64,000 bases of DNA. Source: Acidobacteriota bacterium. Its GTDB lineage: Bacteria; Acidobacteriota; Blastocatellia; RBC074. The first letter of the stretch is position 1. Each line of letters starts with the position of its first letter. Under the pieces are notes generated by a model. The model had not been told where the DNA came from, made no database searches, and worked only from the letters and a program-made list of their open reading frames with translations. Below are positions 19,972 to 30,786 of this stretch, in pieces. The DNA is taken from positions 1-64,000 of the forward strand of contig JACPYM010000107.1 of assembly GCA_016196035.1 (NCBI GenBank). Reading direction: 5' to 3'. The position numbers and the translations under genes were made by a program.

Positions 19972-22900
19972 TCATGGCAAGGCGGCGCGATACACGCCCG
20001 CGCCACCGCCCGTGTTCGCCCCCACGTTCAAATACAGATTCGCGCCATCCACGGCAAAGCCCAGCGCCACTGTTTGGTTGGGCAAGCCATTGCGATTGGC
20101 CGCCCAGCTTGCGCCATTATTCGAACTGCTCGAGACGCCGTTGAACAGGAAGCCGACATAGACGTTGTTGCCCACGGCAATCATGCATTCGACAAAGCCG
20201 CCCGTGCCCGTCGGCAAACCATTGTTGACCAGCGTCCAATTCGCGCCGTTGTCGGTGGAGCGGTAGACCGCAGCCTCGGCCAGGACGGCGGCGAACAAGG
20301 CATTGCCGGCCTGCTGCAAACTCACGATATACGCCGCCGCGGGCAAGCCGGTGTTGGCCGGACTCCAACTGGCGCCGTTATCGGTGGAGCGATAGACGCC
20401 GTTGGCAATGTAGCCCGCAAACAGCGTCGTGCCATTCGCCCAAATCGTGTTGAGAATCACATTGTTTCCGCTCGGCAAACCGGTGCTGATCGAAGTCCAG
20501 TTCGCGCCGTTGTCGGTCGAGCGATACAACGCGCCGTTGAATGCCCCGGCGTAAAGCGTCGCGCCGTTGGCAAACAACGACCAGATGCCGGGCGCGGCTG
20601 GGATGCCATTGCTCGAAGCCGTCCAACTCGTGCCATCCAGCGTCGTGCGATAGACGCTGCTCGCGCCTTGCACGGCGACAAAGACGTTGTTGCCGCTGCT
20701 GACCAGCCCATAACAATTATTCGAAGGCAGCCCCGTGGTGAATTGCGTCCAACTCGCGCCGCCATTGGTCGAACGGTAAACGCCGTTGGTGCTTTGATAG
20801 GTGACAAACAGCGTATTGCCACTGGCCGCGAGCGACTTGGTATCCTGACCGGTGGGCAAGCCGGTCGAGATTTTCGTCCACGTCAACGGGCCGTCGCCAC
20901 CGCCGCCGCCAGTGGCGACGGTGATCGTCACGCTCTTGGTGTCGCTCAGTGGCGGGACGCCATTGTCGGTCGCCGTGAAATTCACCGTGAACGTGCCGGT
21001 CGCGCCGGGCGTCCAGGTGAATTGGCCGGTGTTCGCGTTAAAACTCGCGCCCTGCGGCAGATTCGCCGCCGCCAGCGTGACGGCTTGCCCGGCGTCAGGA
21101 TCAGTCGCGCTGACGCTGAAATTCAGCGCCTGTCCCACCGTAGCCGCTTGCGCGCCCGGCACGGTGAGGACGGGCGGACGATTGCCATTCGTCCCCAGCG
21201 GGCGTGTGAAAACAGCATTCACGCCGCCCAGCAACAGCCGGTTGCCATCACGGATCAGCCCGATGAACGGCCCTGAGGTCAGACCTTCGGTGATCAAAGT
21301 CCAGGTTGCGGCGTTGTTGCTGGTGAAACCTACGCCGCCGCCAGAGCCTCCGGCGTAAACGCCTTCTTCAGCCGCGACGAAGTTATAGATTTGCCCCAAG
21401 CCTGATAACTGCGCCGCCGAGCGCGTCCAACTCGCCCCGCCATCGGTCGAGAAATAGAGCAACCCGCTGCCGCCCGCGATGATCGTGTTATTCACGCGTT
21501 GGAACGAAACCGGGAAATCCAAGCCGAAGCTACTCACATACGTCCAATTCGCGCTGCTGGTCAGCGAACGGTAAAGGCCCGCGCCCGACCCGCCATAACC
21601 GCCCGCCAGCACGTAATCGCCATCCACGAATAACTGCACGGCCTGTGAGGTTGCGCCGAACGCCTGGTTGCTAAACAACGCGAACGAGCCGCCGCCGTCG
21701 GTCGAGCGGTAAGTGCCCTGACCTTGCGTGCCGGCAAAGATGGTTTGGCCCGCGCCCGCGACCGAAAGGAATTGCGCCGCCGGCAATCCGTTGGTGACTT
21801 TCGTCCACGCGCCCGTGACCTCGTTCAAAATAAACAAGCCGCCGGTCGTCGCGGCGAAGAGTTTGTTGTTGAGGAACGCCAGCCGATACACCAGGCGGCT
21901 GTTTTCCAAACCCGTCGAAAACGCCGACCAATTGACGCCGCTATTCGTCGAACGCCAAATGCCTGTATCGCCGCCCGCATAAATCACCGCGCCGTTCACA
22001 TAAAACGCCCAGATGCGATTGATGCCGTTCAAGCCCGTGCCCAGCGGCTGCCAGGCGATGACTTGCGGATTGACCGTAATCGTCGTCGTCGCGCTCGCGC
22101 TCGCCTTTCCATCCGACGCCGTAAAGGTGATTGGATAGGTGCCCGGCGCCGCCGGCGTCCAATTGAAAGCGCGCGTGTTTGCATTGAACGTCGCGCCGGA
22201 CGGCAATGCCGAAGTCGTCACCGTCAACGCATCGCCATCCACATCGCTAACAGCCACGTTAAACGCGAGCGCTTGCCCCGCCGTGACGTTGTAACTTTGC
22301 TGCACCGCCACGACGGGCGGATCGTTGACCGCGTTGACGATGATAAAGACCTCGGCCACGGGGCTAGTGCCGCCGCGCCCATCGGTCACCACAAACGTGA
22401 ACCGATCCGTGCCGTTGAAATTCAAGCGCGGTGCATACGTCACATTCGGCGCAATGCCGGTCAGCGAACCACTCTGCGGCGCGGTCTGGATGAAATAGCT
22501 CAGCGGATCGAGGTCTAGATCAAACCCGCTCAGCGTGATCGCGCGCGGTGTGTCTTCGTCGGTCGCCACACTTTGCACATACGCCACCGGGATGCGGTTG
22601 TTGCTGCTGGCGGCGAGCGGCGCACCAAAAACGCCGCCGCCGTTGCTGCCGACCAGCAGGCGCGAGGCAATCGCATAAATCGTGTACAGGTTCGGCGTGG
22701 TCAGCCCGTTAATCAACAACGTCCAACTCGCACCGCTGTCGTTGGAAACGTACAGCCCCAGATTCGTCGCCAGATAAATGCGCGCGCCATCAATCCAAAT
22801 CCAATAGACCGAAATGTTCGCGGGCAAGCCACCCGCCACCAGCGTCCAGAGCGCACCATTGTTGCGCGAGACGCACAAACCGCCGCCCAGCAAACCCGCA

Positions 22901-24354
22901 TAAACCGCCGCGCCCCCGTTGGCGAATGACAAGACCTGCGCGCCCGTGGGCAAGCCATTGTTGATTGCGCCCCATTGCGTACCGTTCAGCAAAAAGATGC
23001 CACCGCCGCGCGTGCCCACACACAGCCGCCCGCCATACACCAGCAAGGTCGCGCTATCGAGCGTGCCCAGTCCGGTGTTGAGCGTCTGCCAGACATTGTT
23101 CGTATAAACGCACACGCCGCCACTCGTCGCGGCATAAAGCGTCGGGCCGAAAAACAGCAAGTTGTTGATCGTCAGCGTCAAGCCCGACAACCCCGCATTG
23201 ATCGCCGTCCACAGCAAGCCGCCGTTGGTAGAGCAATAGACGCCGCCGCCCTGCAAACCGGCGTACAGCACCGGCCCATTCGCAATCAGCGACAGGATCG
23301 AAGCGTTCCCCGGCAAGCCGATGTTGACGGCAATCCAATTCACGCCATTGTCCGAAGAGCAAAAGACGCCCTGATTCGTCGCGGCGTAAAGCAGGCCGCC
23401 AATCGTGGCGAACTGGCGCACGATGCGGTTGGCCAAGCCCAGCGGACGCCAATTCAGATTCGTAATCGGCGGCGCAACCAGTTCGACGCGCGTCGAATTC
23501 GAGACGCCAAAACCATTCACGACCACCGTCACATCCATCGCGGCGCTGCCCAGCAAACTGCGCGGCACTTCGACGTTGATCTGATCCAGCCCGACCAGCC
23601 CGCCCTGTTTGCCCGCGAAATCAGGCACGATTTCCAACCCGTTGATGATCACCCGCACGAACTCGCGCAGATTCTTGTCGCCGTTCGGATCGGGCGCGCG
23701 GCGGATGCCGGACAGAAACAGCACCAGATAAACGCGCTCGCCATCCGGCCCCAAATCCAAGGCATTCGCCAAAAAACGATTGGTCGTCTGGTTGAAGGTC
23801 GCCACGTTTTCAAACACCTGCTGCCCATTCGCCCGCACGCGCAAGGCCACCGCCGCCGGGACGCCTTCGCCATTGGCATTGGCGCTGAAGATCGCGGGCG
23901 CGACCAACTTCACATCCATTGTGCCGGTGGAAGTCGCGCCGCCGCCGGAGGTGATCGTAACCGTCGCCGTGCCAATCGCCGTGCTCGCCGGGACTTCAAA
24001 GTTGACCTGTCCCGCCGAAACGAAAAACAGCCCCGCCAGTTGCCCGTTCACGCGCACCGACGTGCCCGCCAGCGTCGTGGGCAATTGCACGCCCGCCGTA
24101 TTCGGATCGGTATCGCCGCCCGTGGCGTTTTGCGTCGCCAGGCCGCTGCCAAACGCCGCCACAATCGTTTCGGGCGCAATACTGTCGGCGCGAAAACTGG
24201 CGGCGGAAACCAGCGCCACGCTGTTGCCTTGCGCCGCAACAGCACGCTCAAACGCAGCAGGCTTCAGCCCCAGCAACAATCCACCAGCGATAACCAGACC
24301 GGCAGCGATAACCAGACCGGCCAGGCGGCACAGCGAGAACGTGCGAAACTTCAT
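19972..24354 (-). CDS. Giant secreted protein: TIGR03437-like domain, Asp-box propellers and Ig/cadherin-like domains
   Basis: 1460 residues from the ATG at 24354, chosen because AGGAGGA lies at 24361-24367. A signal peptide (membrane stretch LAGLVIAAGLVIAGGLLLGL) leads into a TIGR03437-like domain of about 220 residues (SAASF...APETIVAAFGSGLA, then GQVNFEVPA). Several blocks of Asp-box beta-propeller repeats (SxDxGxxW type) alternate with Ig-like or cadherin-like domains marked by NRIPVAYVQSV, VNDPPVVAV and NRPPVLTVPGA. Predicted extracellular or outer-surface protein for adhesion or polymer binding; no catalytic motif seen. It is convergent with the kinase gene, 30 bases apart, and transcribed divergently from the ECF sigma gene. 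Confidence 0.8.
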   Translation of the reverse strand: MKFRTFSLCRLAGLVIAAGLVIAGGLLLGLKPAAFERAVAAQGNSVALVSAASFRADSIAPETIVAAFGSGLATQNATGGDTDPNTAGVQLPTTLAGTSVRVNGQLAGLFFVSAGQVNFEVPASTAIGTATVTITSGGGATSTGTMDVKLVAPAIFSANANGEGVPAAVALRVRANGQQVFENVATFNQTTNRFLANALDLGPDGERVYLVLFLSGIRRAPDPNGDKNLREFVRVIINGLEIVPDFAGKQGGLVGLDQINVEVPRSLLGSAAMDVTVVVNGFGVSNSTRVELVAPPITNLNWRPLGLANRIVRQFATIGGLLYAATNQGVFCSSDNGVNWIAVNIGLPGNASILSLIANGPVLYAGLQGGGVYCSTNGGLLWTAINAGLSGLTLTINNLLFFGPTLYAATSGGVCVYTNNVWQTLNTGLGTLDSATLLVYGGRLCVGTRGGGIFLLNGTQWGAINNGLPTGAQVLSFANGGAAVYAGLLGGGLCVSRNNGALWTLVAGGLPANISVYWIWIDGARIYLATNLGLYVSNDSGASWTLLINGLTTPNLYTIYAIASRLLVGSNGGGVFGAPLAASSNNRIPVAYVQSVATDEDTPRAITLSGFDLDLDPLSYFIQTAPQSGSLTGIAPNVTYAPRLNFNGTDRFTFVVTDGRGGTSPVAEVFIIVNAVNDPPVVAVQQSYNVTAGQALAFNVAVSDVDGDALTVTTSALPSGATFNANTRAFNWTPAAPGTYPITFTASDGKASASATTTITVNPQVIAWQPLGTGLNGINRIWAFYVNGAVIYAGGDTGIWRSTNSGVNWSAFSTGLENSRLVYRLAFLNNKLFAATTGGLFILNEVTGAWTKVTNGLPAAQFLSVAGAGQTIFAGTQGQGTYRSTDGGGSFALFSNQAFGATSQAVQLFVDGDYVLAGGYGGSGAGLYRSLTSSANWTYVSSFGLDFPVSFQRVNNTIIAGGSGLLYFSTDGGASWTRSAAQLSGLGQIYNFVAAEEGVYAGGSGGGVGFTSNNAATWTLITEGLTSGPFIGLIRDGNRLLLGGVNAVFTRPLGTNGNRPPVLTVPGAQAATVGQALNFSVSATDPDAGQAVTLAAANLPQGASFNANTGQFTWTPGATGTFTVNFTATDNGVPPLSDTKSVTITVATGGGGGDGPLTWTKISTGLPTGQDTKSLAASGNTLFVTYQSTNGVYRSTNGGASWTQFTTGLPSNNCYGLVSSGNNVFVAVQGASSVYRTTLDGTSWTASSNGIPAAPGIWSLFANGATLYAGAFNGALYRSTDNGANWTSISTGLPSGNNVILNTIWANGTTLFAGYIANGVYRSTDNGASWSPANTGLPAAAYIVSLQQAGNALFAAVLAEAAVYRSTDNGANWTLVNNGLPTGTGGFVECMIAVGNNVYVGFLFNGVSSSSNNGASWAANRNGLPNQTVALGFAVDGANLYLNVGANTGGGAGVYRAALP

Positions 24355-24777
24355 TTTCAATCCTCCTGAATGTGTGGTGGCGCGCGGAAGCTGCGCCAAG
24401 GGGAAAATACGGGATGCACTCAGTAACGCAGGAAAAGCGGGCAAACGGGAGCAGGCTGACGAGTATTTTTTTTGCAACGTTGCGCGCTGCACTGTGGGCT
24501 TTTGCAAAGTCAGTGAAACGCTGAGTGTGCGACTTGAGACTGATTCCCGATTCCTGACTCCTGATTCCTGATCGGCAAAAATGCTGATGATTTTCAAACA
24601 TCAGGAACCAGGAATCAGGAGTCAGGAATCAGTTTCGCCCCGAAGCTGGCCTGGTTTCCGATTTTGCAACAGCACTGCGGGCGCACCGACGTAGGCGTTC
24701 CGCATTTTGGCAAACGCGCGCCGACCGCATAAAATCCAGCCTTCCCCAATCCGATCAATCCCCACACTGTTTCCAGC
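24355..24777. promoter_or_regulatory. Divergent intergenic region with an inverted heptamer array
   Basis: 423 bases between the divergent propeller and ECF sigma genes. Bases 24542-24572 hold ATTCCTG-type heptamers and 24600-24632 the reverse complement, a potential hairpin 190 to 280 bases upstream of the propeller start codon. A CATAAAAT motif near 24728 could be a -10 element for the sigma gene, but no good -35 was identified. Confidence 0.5.
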
Positions 24778-25335
24778 ATGTCTGACTTACGTTCACCAAC
24801 ACTGTTGCTGAAAGAGGCGCAGGCCGGCAATAAAGCCGCGCTCGACGCATTGCTGCCGCTCGTCTATGACGAATTGCGGCGGCTGGCCGCGTACCATCTG
24901 CAACGCGAACGCAGCGACCACACCTTGCAACCGACCGCGCTGGTACACGAGGCCTATTTACGTTTGGTAGATCAACACGCGGTGGACTGGCAAAACCGCG
25001 CGCACTTTTTCGGACTGGCGGCAGAGATGATGCGGCGCATCCTGGTCAATCACGCGCTGGCCCGGCAGGCGGCCAAACGCGGCGGCCACGAGACGCGCGT
25101 TTCGCTGGATGAGGTGTTGGATTGGGCCGAGCAGCGCGCAGTGGATTTTGTCGCGCTGGATGTCGCGCTCGCCAAACTGGCGGTGCTTGACCCGCAGCAG
25201 GCGCGCATCGTCGAACTGAAATTTTTCGGTGGTCTTTCGGTCGAAGAGATTGCCACTGTGCTGGAGATTTCCACGGCCACGGTGAAACGCGAATGGCGGA
25301 TGGCGAAGGCTTGGCTTTTTCAGCAGCTTGCCTAG
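24778..25335 (+). CDS. ECF-type RNA polymerase sigma factor (TIGR02999-like)
   Basis: 185 residues. The N-terminal region 2 has ALDALLPLVYDELRRLAAYHL and the LQPTALVHEAYLRLV motif characteristic of the acidobacterial and planctomycete TIGR02999-type factors. Region 4 has the helix-turn-helix FFGGLSVEEIATVLEISTATVKREWRMAKAWL. Such factors often control envelope or secreted proteins; the divergent propeller gene is a possible target, by position only. No anti-sigma gene follows. Convergent with larA-like gene; a short 6-bp hairpin lies at 25358-25373 between them. Confidence 0.88.
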   Translation: MSDLRSPTLLLKEAQAGNKAALDALLPLVYDELRRLAAYHLQRERSDHTLQPTALVHEAYLRLVDQHAVDWQNRAHFFGLAAEMMRRILVNHALARQAAKRGGHETRVSLDEVLDWAEQRAVDFVALDVALAKLAVLDPQQARIVELKFFGGLSVEEIATVLEISTATVKREWRMAKAWLFQQLA

Positions 25336-25388
25336 CGCGGTTTGCAATACTCATCTGGGCGAATAAATTCGCCACTACGACGGGCTGG

Positions 25389-26660
25389 TTAAACGTGCAT
25401 GCCGCGCGGCTTCAGGCGATACAGCATCTCGCCCGCTTTCGGCACAAACAAAACACCTTCATCCTCGCGGCCCTGCCATTCGTCCAGCTTGATCGAAGCC
25501 GGGTCGAGATAGCCCAGCTTGATGCGGCGGCAACGCTCTTCACTGATGCCGGTGGCCAGGGTGACTTTGATGCGCGGAGATTCAACGCCGGTCGCCGCGT
25601 CGTAACTGCCCAGGCCGCGCACGTGCGTGCTGTGCGCCACGACGCCGAGCGGATAATGTTTGAACCGTTCCCACTGCCGCACAAAATAATCACGCACGTG
25701 ATAGCCGATTTCGTCCAGCACCTGGCCGTGGGTGTAACTGACTTCGTCAATGTGGGGCGCATAGATTACGACTTCGCCGCCATCCGCCACGACGGGTTCG
25801 AGTTTGTACATCCCCTTCCCAGCCGTCCACAAATCGTCATAAAGCTTCGGCATCACCGAGAGCACGCGTTTGTAAGGACGTTTGGCCAGAATGATGTGCA
25901 GTTGCGCGGATAAGTCGGCCGCAGCTTCCCACGCCTCTTCCGGCGTGCCGGTGTAAAGGCCCGCCAAGCCGTCGCCCTTGACCACCATGCTGAAACAGAG
26001 TTTGGGTTTGTTGATGAACGAGGCGGCGCGATCAATCACGCGGCGCACGGCGGTTTCTTTAATGCCGATGGTGTCGAAGTTAGTCACGACCGCGCCCAGC
26101 CAATGCGAAAAGTTGATGACTTCGGCGCCGCTGATTCCGGGGAAGAAGTACTTATTGCCGCCGGAAAAGCCCGCGACTTCGTGCGGAAAGACGGGGCCGC
26201 AAATGATGATCTGATCGTAATCAAGCACCAGCCGATTCACGCGCACCGGCACAGCCTCATTCAAAATGCCGCCGGAGATTTGGGCGATCTCGTCACCAGA
26301 GATTTCGCCCAGCGTCGTCAACACATCGGGCGCGGCCCAATCGTGATTGAAGACGCTGACGTCCGCGTAACGGCCCGCGCGTTCTTCAACCGTCACGCCC
26401 AAATGACGATTGATTGCGTCTTCGCTCATCGGCATGTGCGTGCCGAGCGCAATTAGGAAATCCAGCTTGGCGACTTGGTTGGCGAGCGCTTCGTGAAAGA
26501 GCCGGAACATCAGCGGAATCGGCGCGGTGCGCGTACTGTCAGGGATGATGATGATGACGCGCTGGCCCGCGAGCGTGTGCTGCAGTAGCGTCTTCATCAC
26601 CAGTTCGCGGATTTGCTCTTCAGTCAAAAATTGATCGGTGTGGCCGTAGCCGATAAGCAT
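25389..26660 (-). CDS. LarA-family nickel-pincer hydroxyacid racemase/epimerase
   Basis: 423 residues from the ATG at 26660. The LarA catalytic set is preserved with the same spacing as the Lactiplantibacillus enzyme: H75 (GTHMP), H160 (FPHEVAGFSGGNK), K170, which would hold the nickel-pincer nucleotide, and H186 (NFSHW). DSTR near residue 41 also matches. It therefore should be an active Ni-NPN enzyme moving a proton or hydride at C2 of an alpha-hydroxyacid. It follows the SDR gene by 44 bases in an operon with a UxaE-type epimerase, so an aldonate such as D-mannonate/D-gluconate is a better substrate guess than lactate. No larB, larC or larE is present in the window. Confidence 0.85.
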   Translation of the reverse strand: MLIGYGHTDQFLTEEQIRELVMKTLLQHTLAGQRVIIIIPDSTRTAPIPLMFRLFHEALANQVAKLDFLIALGTHMPMSEDAINRHLGVTVEERAGRYADVSVFNHDWAAPDVLTTLGEISGDEIAQISGGILNEAVPVRVNRLVLDYDQIIICGPVFPHEVAGFSGGNKYFFPGISGAEVINFSHWLGAVVTNFDTIGIKETAVRRVIDRAASFINKPKLCFSMVVKGDGLAGLYTGTPEEAWEAAADLSAQLHIILAKRPYKRVLSVMPKLYDDLWTAGKGMYKLEPVVADGGEVVIYAPHIDEVSYTHGQVLDEIGYHVRDYFVRQWERFKHYPLGVVAHSTHVRGLGSYDAATGVESPRIKVTLATGISEERCRRIKLGYLDPASIKLDEWQGREDEGVLFVPKAGEMLYRLKPRGMHV

Positions 26661-26704
26661 TGAACGCTCCTGTCTAGCCGCAAGAAAACGCAAAAGATGA
26701 TTTG

Positions 26705-27535
<831 letters not shown>

Positions 27536-27614
27536 CGTGTTGTTTTTCAATCAAGACACACGACGCTCACGAAGAGATTCCCCTTCTGCGTGCGTCTTCG
27601 TGTGGCTTCCTAGA

Positions 27615-29186
27615 TTAGTCCCCTGTGGCTTTCGCAGCCTCGCCGAAGGGCGCGAAGTGTTTGCCGAAATGCGTTTCGAGCACGTCGTAATAGGTCTCTT
27701 CGTACTCGCGCAAGGTCGCAAAAAACGGCGCGCGAAAATCGGCGTGATGCAGCACCGACCCAAACGTCACGTGCAAAATCTCGCGGGCGTGGAAATCGTC
27801 GAGCAGGCTCGTCAATTGTTCATCCACCAACGCCGCCACGTCCGGCATCTTTTCGACTGCGGCGGAGACGTGATAGCTGGCGCGGTCAGTGGGATAGCGG
27901 CCTGCGGCAAAGGCGGCGATGGCGCGGAAGAGTTTGGGGTTGGTTTTGCCGATAGCGCGCAAGGCTTCGAGATAGCTGGTGCCGGCGGTTTTCAAATGCA
28001 CCAACTCGCCCGCCACACGCGAGGCAATCGGGTAGATGCTGAATTTGTCCGAACCGGAATGCAGGCTCAGCTTGTATGGCCCATAGGTTTGCGACACGGC
28101 CAGATGCTGGGCAAAGGATTTTTCAAACTCATGCAAATCGCCGATGTAATCCACGCCCTTCTCAAAATCGCCGACGTAACGCGGCGCGAGGCTGACCCAT
28201 TGCACGCCCAGCCGCTTCAGTTCATTGGCGATGTAAATGTGTTCGGCCACCGTGGTCACGGTTTCCGATTCGTCCACGCTCATTTCCAACTCGAAGGGCT
28301 TGCCGCCCATCACGGTTTCGAGATGGCGGTACATCTTGGCCGTATGCACGACAACGCGGCCATACTTGGCGGTCGCCCGCAACAAATCTTCTTCTTTCAG
28401 TTCGAATTTGAATGTGCCCAAATCAATTGTGCGTTGCAGGCGCGTTTGCGTGTCGGCCCAAGTGGTTTCGAGTTCCGCCCACGGCAAGGCTTCGGCTTTG
28501 GCGCGCAGGACATCAACGGGCGCGGTGTTGGCCTCGTTATCTACGTGCTCGCTGGGATCAATCGTGTAAAAGGTGAACCCGGCGGCGGCACAGGAATCAA
28601 TGTCCGCCGTGTTTTTCAAATGATCGGCATCCGCGCCAAACCCCGCGCGCCAACCTTCCTGCAAGACGCCCCAGAGCGCGTCATCCATCACTTCCTGCGG
28701 GGTGCGCCCTGTGCGGGCGTTTTCGCGGATGGATTGTTGCGCCAGGATCGGCGCCATCGTCGAGTGGCGAATCGCGCGCAGGTGTCCCGGTGTCGCCAGA
28801 CCCAAGCGGTCGCCACAACCCGCCGATTTCGCCAAACCTAACGGACGTGGCACAAGAAATGGCAAGGCGGTGCGCAAAGCCGTCGCATTGGCCGCGCTGG
28901 TCGCACCGACGAGAATGTTCAGCGGTTCGCCATTCAACGTGGCCGCACTTCGTTCGCCTTCAAATCCGTTGAGCGATGCTTCGTTACGGGCCACTAGGCC
29001 CAAACACTTTTCCGTCCCTTTGCGGCCCAGAAAATAGAGCCGTTGCTGCGCGGCGGTGAGCGAAAGCGGATAAACCGCCAAGCCGGTGAGTTGCCCTAAC
29101 GCCTGTGCGGCGGCCTGTCCTTCGGCAACGGACAAGGGGGCAGCCAGAGCTTCGGATTGCAAACAAATCAGCCAATCAGAACCCAT
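27615..29186 (-). CDS. uxaE: Tagaturonate/fructuronate epimerase, UxaE family
   Basis: 523 residues from the ATG at 29186, preceded by GGGAGA. I recognise the UxaE family by the acid-rich core: GFGADADHLKN, SVDESETVTT, YVGDFEKGVDYIGD and the LHSGSDKFSIYPI segment, together with an N-terminal domain of about 150 residues. UxaE interconverts D-tagaturonate and D-fructuronate in galacturonate catabolism. It is the first gene of the three-gene minus-strand operon, followed by the SDR reductase and the LarA-family enzyme, which together would give tagaturonate to fructuronate to mannonate to gluconate. No local transporter or regulator is seen. Confidence 0.8.
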   Translation of the reverse strand: MGSDWLICLQSEALAAPLSVAEGQAAAQALGQLTGLAVYPLSLTAAQQRLYFLGRKGTEKCLGLVARNEASLNGFEGERSAATLNGEPLNILVGATSAANATALRTALPFLVPRPLGLAKSAGCGDRLGLATPGHLRAIRHSTMAPILAQQSIRENARTGRTPQEVMDDALWGVLQEGWRAGFGADADHLKNTADIDSCAAAGFTFYTIDPSEHVDNEANTAPVDVLRAKAEALPWAELETTWADTQTRLQRTIDLGTFKFELKEEDLLRATAKYGRVVVHTAKMYRHLETVMGGKPFELEMSVDESETVTTVAEHIYIANELKRLGVQWVSLAPRYVGDFEKGVDYIGDLHEFEKSFAQHLAVSQTYGPYKLSLHSGSDKFSIYPIASRVAGELVHLKTAGTSYLEALRAIGKTNPKLFRAIAAFAAGRYPTDRASYHVSAAVEKMPDVAALVDEQLTSLLDDFHAREILHVTFGSVLHHADFRAPFFATLREYEETYYDVLETHFGKHFAPFGEAAKATGD

Positions 29187-29347
29187 TTCATTTGTCTCCC
29201 AACAAAACTTGATTACCCGGAATTTGGGCGCGCACAGCTTACGACATGCCAAATGGTAAAACCAGTGTCTAAGGCCAAAGAAACCGCCAAAACGAGCAAG
29301 TAATTCCGCCCTGCACAAGGCTTTGCACAAAGCGAGCCTAAAATAGC

Positions 29348-29386
29348 GGGCGGTTTGTGCAAGTAGGATTTTTGCACAAACCGCCC
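29348..29386. terminator. Strong 15-bp hairpin beside the transposase remnant
   Basis: Perfect 15-bp stem (29348-29362 with 29372-29386) around a 9-base loop, 11 bases after the stop of the minus-strand transposase remnant and upstream of the uronate operon. It may be the transposase terminator, insulating uxaE, or part of the element end. Confidence 0.7.
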
Positions 29387-29396
29387 TTTCCTATCT

Positions 29397-30138
29397 TTAC
29401 GCGATTTCAATCTCGCCGCAGAACGTCGGGACAACCCCAAACTCAAACATAGACTGAATCAGCACGCAGATATTGTGGCAGAGAATTTTGCATAACGCCT
29501 CATTGATCTGCGCCGTATCGCCTTTGCTGCGCAATCGCGTTGAGAACTTTGCCTTTATCATGTGAAAGACCGTTTCACCGTTTGACCGTTTGTGATAGTG
29601 CGCCAAGAACTCATCACGATTGAAGCTGTAGAAGTGAAACATCTTTTCAAACAACCCGCCAACTCCGCCCGTCGCGTTGGCCTTGAACGCGATGTAAGGC
29701 GTTGCCCCAACCTTCGCAATCGCATCGTGATTATCAAGGCTTGAATAGCCCTTGTCCGCGCTCACTTTACTCAGGGTGAAGTTTTCAGCCGTCTTGCTCA
29801 CAAGCCCCGGCAGCATCGGCGAATCGCTGGCGTCTTTGCCTGTGATTTCGGCAGACGTAACGATGTGAGTTTTTACGCCGGTCATCAGATGCGCCTTTAT
29901 TCAAGCATTTGTCGTGCTTGCCGTATTTCTCATCAAACCAACGGACATAATTGCAGGTTGAAAAGCCGCTCGAATCAACCGCAAAATCTTTTTCCAGCGC
30001 CTTCAGCGGCAAGCTGCTGTGTCGGATCATCTCTTGCAGAACCGAAGTCAGATTCGACATTTCGAGATAGTCAGACACCCCCGGCGATGCCGGGGGCTTG
30101 ATAGGCAGTGCCGCCTCAAAGGCGGCGGACAAAACCAC
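29397..30138 (-). pseudogene. Decayed DDE transposase of the IS4-type superfamily
   Basis: Two overlapping frames together give one transposase C-terminal half. The upstream part (from 30138) holds the first catalytic Asp in FAVDSSGFS; the downstream part holds the second in SADKGYSS and the third acidic residue in YHKRSNGETVFHMIK, which fits the IS4 signature Y-x2-R-x3-E-x6-K exactly. The frame changes near 29898, where KAHLMTGVKTH continues in the other frame. The N-terminal domain is missing, truncated near the adjoining IS200-type gene. No intact terminal repeats were found. Non-functional. Confidence 0.8.
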
Positions 30139-30164
30139 GGCGTCATGGTGCCCTCAGCGTTCGA

Positions 30165-30581
30165 CTAGAAACGCCCGCTTTCATCCGAGCCCTCTTGTTC
30201 CCGGATGTAGCGTTTGAGCTGCTCTTCGTTGAGTCCGACAGTGGACGCATCGTAACCACGCGCCCAAAAGCTCTCGCCCGCGCAGTTGCGTTCTTTGCCA
30301 CGCAAGCGCGCAAGGCGAAGCGCGCGCTTGCGTTTGATACAGCCGCGCACCGACGCCACCGCATGTTTCGGTGGAATCGCAAGGCACCTATGCACATGCT
30401 CGGCTGACGTATGACCCTCGCTGATCTCGCCTTCCTTCTGCCGCGCGCGATCGCGGAAGAGCGGTCCGAGTTTCTGGCGTAGGTGCCCAAACAACTCCTT
30501 GCGTCGTCGTTTGGGCACGAAAACCACATGGTATTTGCAATCCCACCTCGAGTGGGACAGGCTCTGCGTGTTCCCTATCAT
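30165..30581 (-). CDS. IS200/IS605-family Y1 transposase (TnpA)
   Basis: 138 residues from the ATG at 30581. It matches IS200-type TnpA throughout: NTQSLSHSRWDCKYHVVFVPKRRRK, the HUH motif in AEHVHRCL, and the nucleophile tyrosine in WARGYDASTVG. Y1 transposases move single-stranded DNA by recognising subterminal hairpins. A 12-bp stem-loop lies just upstream at 30585-30624. No tnpB accompanies it. It abuts the broken IS4-type transposase, which it may have interrupted. Compared with consensus members, some conserved positions differ (EGHTSAEHVH instead of EGHLMPDHVH), so activity is uncertain. Confidence 0.88.
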   Translation of the reverse strand: MIGNTQSLSHSRWDCKYHVVFVPKRRRKELFGHLRQKLGPLFRDRARQKEGEISEGHTSAEHVHRCLAIPPKHAVASVRGCIKRKRALRLARLRGKERNCAGESFWARGYDASTVGLNEEQLKRYIREQEGSDESGRF

Positions 30582-30584
30582 GAA

Positions 30585-30624
30585 GTTCTCTCCTGGTGAT
30601 GCTATCAAACCCCCAGGGGAGAAC
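30585..30624. mobile_element. Subterminal hairpin of the IS200-type element
   Basis: GTTCTCTCCTGG (30585-30596) pairs with 30613-30624 with one mismatch around a 16-base loop, four bases upstream of the tnpA start. IS200 elements carry such stem-loops at their ends. A CCCCAGG repeat continues to about 30635. Confidence 0.6.
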
Positions 30625-30786
30625 TTTACTCCAGGAACGCTCAAAGCTGTTCTGGTCTCACTGGTAGAACCAGTGGCTTACCCTTTGTTGTTCAGTTATC
30701 CACGAAAGGGATACCGTTCAGCTCGCGCAACCATGACGAACGGCGCGGATGCAGCTACACTGTGGACGCTTTCTGAACTACAAAAC

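Noticed and set aside
19972-24354. Start of the propeller gene at 24597
   Set aside because: The extra 81 residues are translated from heptamer repeats and upstream DNA; AGGAGGA followed by ATG at 24354 and a normal signal peptide fit better.
22975-24369. 464-codon plus-strand open frame opposite the propeller gene
   Set aside because: Arg/Gln/His-rich translation with no family match, lying fully inside a convincing minus-strand gene with signal peptide and repeats.
25389-26660. Annotation of the LarA-family gene as lactate racemase
   Set aside because: The catalytic residues fit the superfamily, but the operon is for uronates and no lactate genes are near, so a specific lactate call is unsupported.
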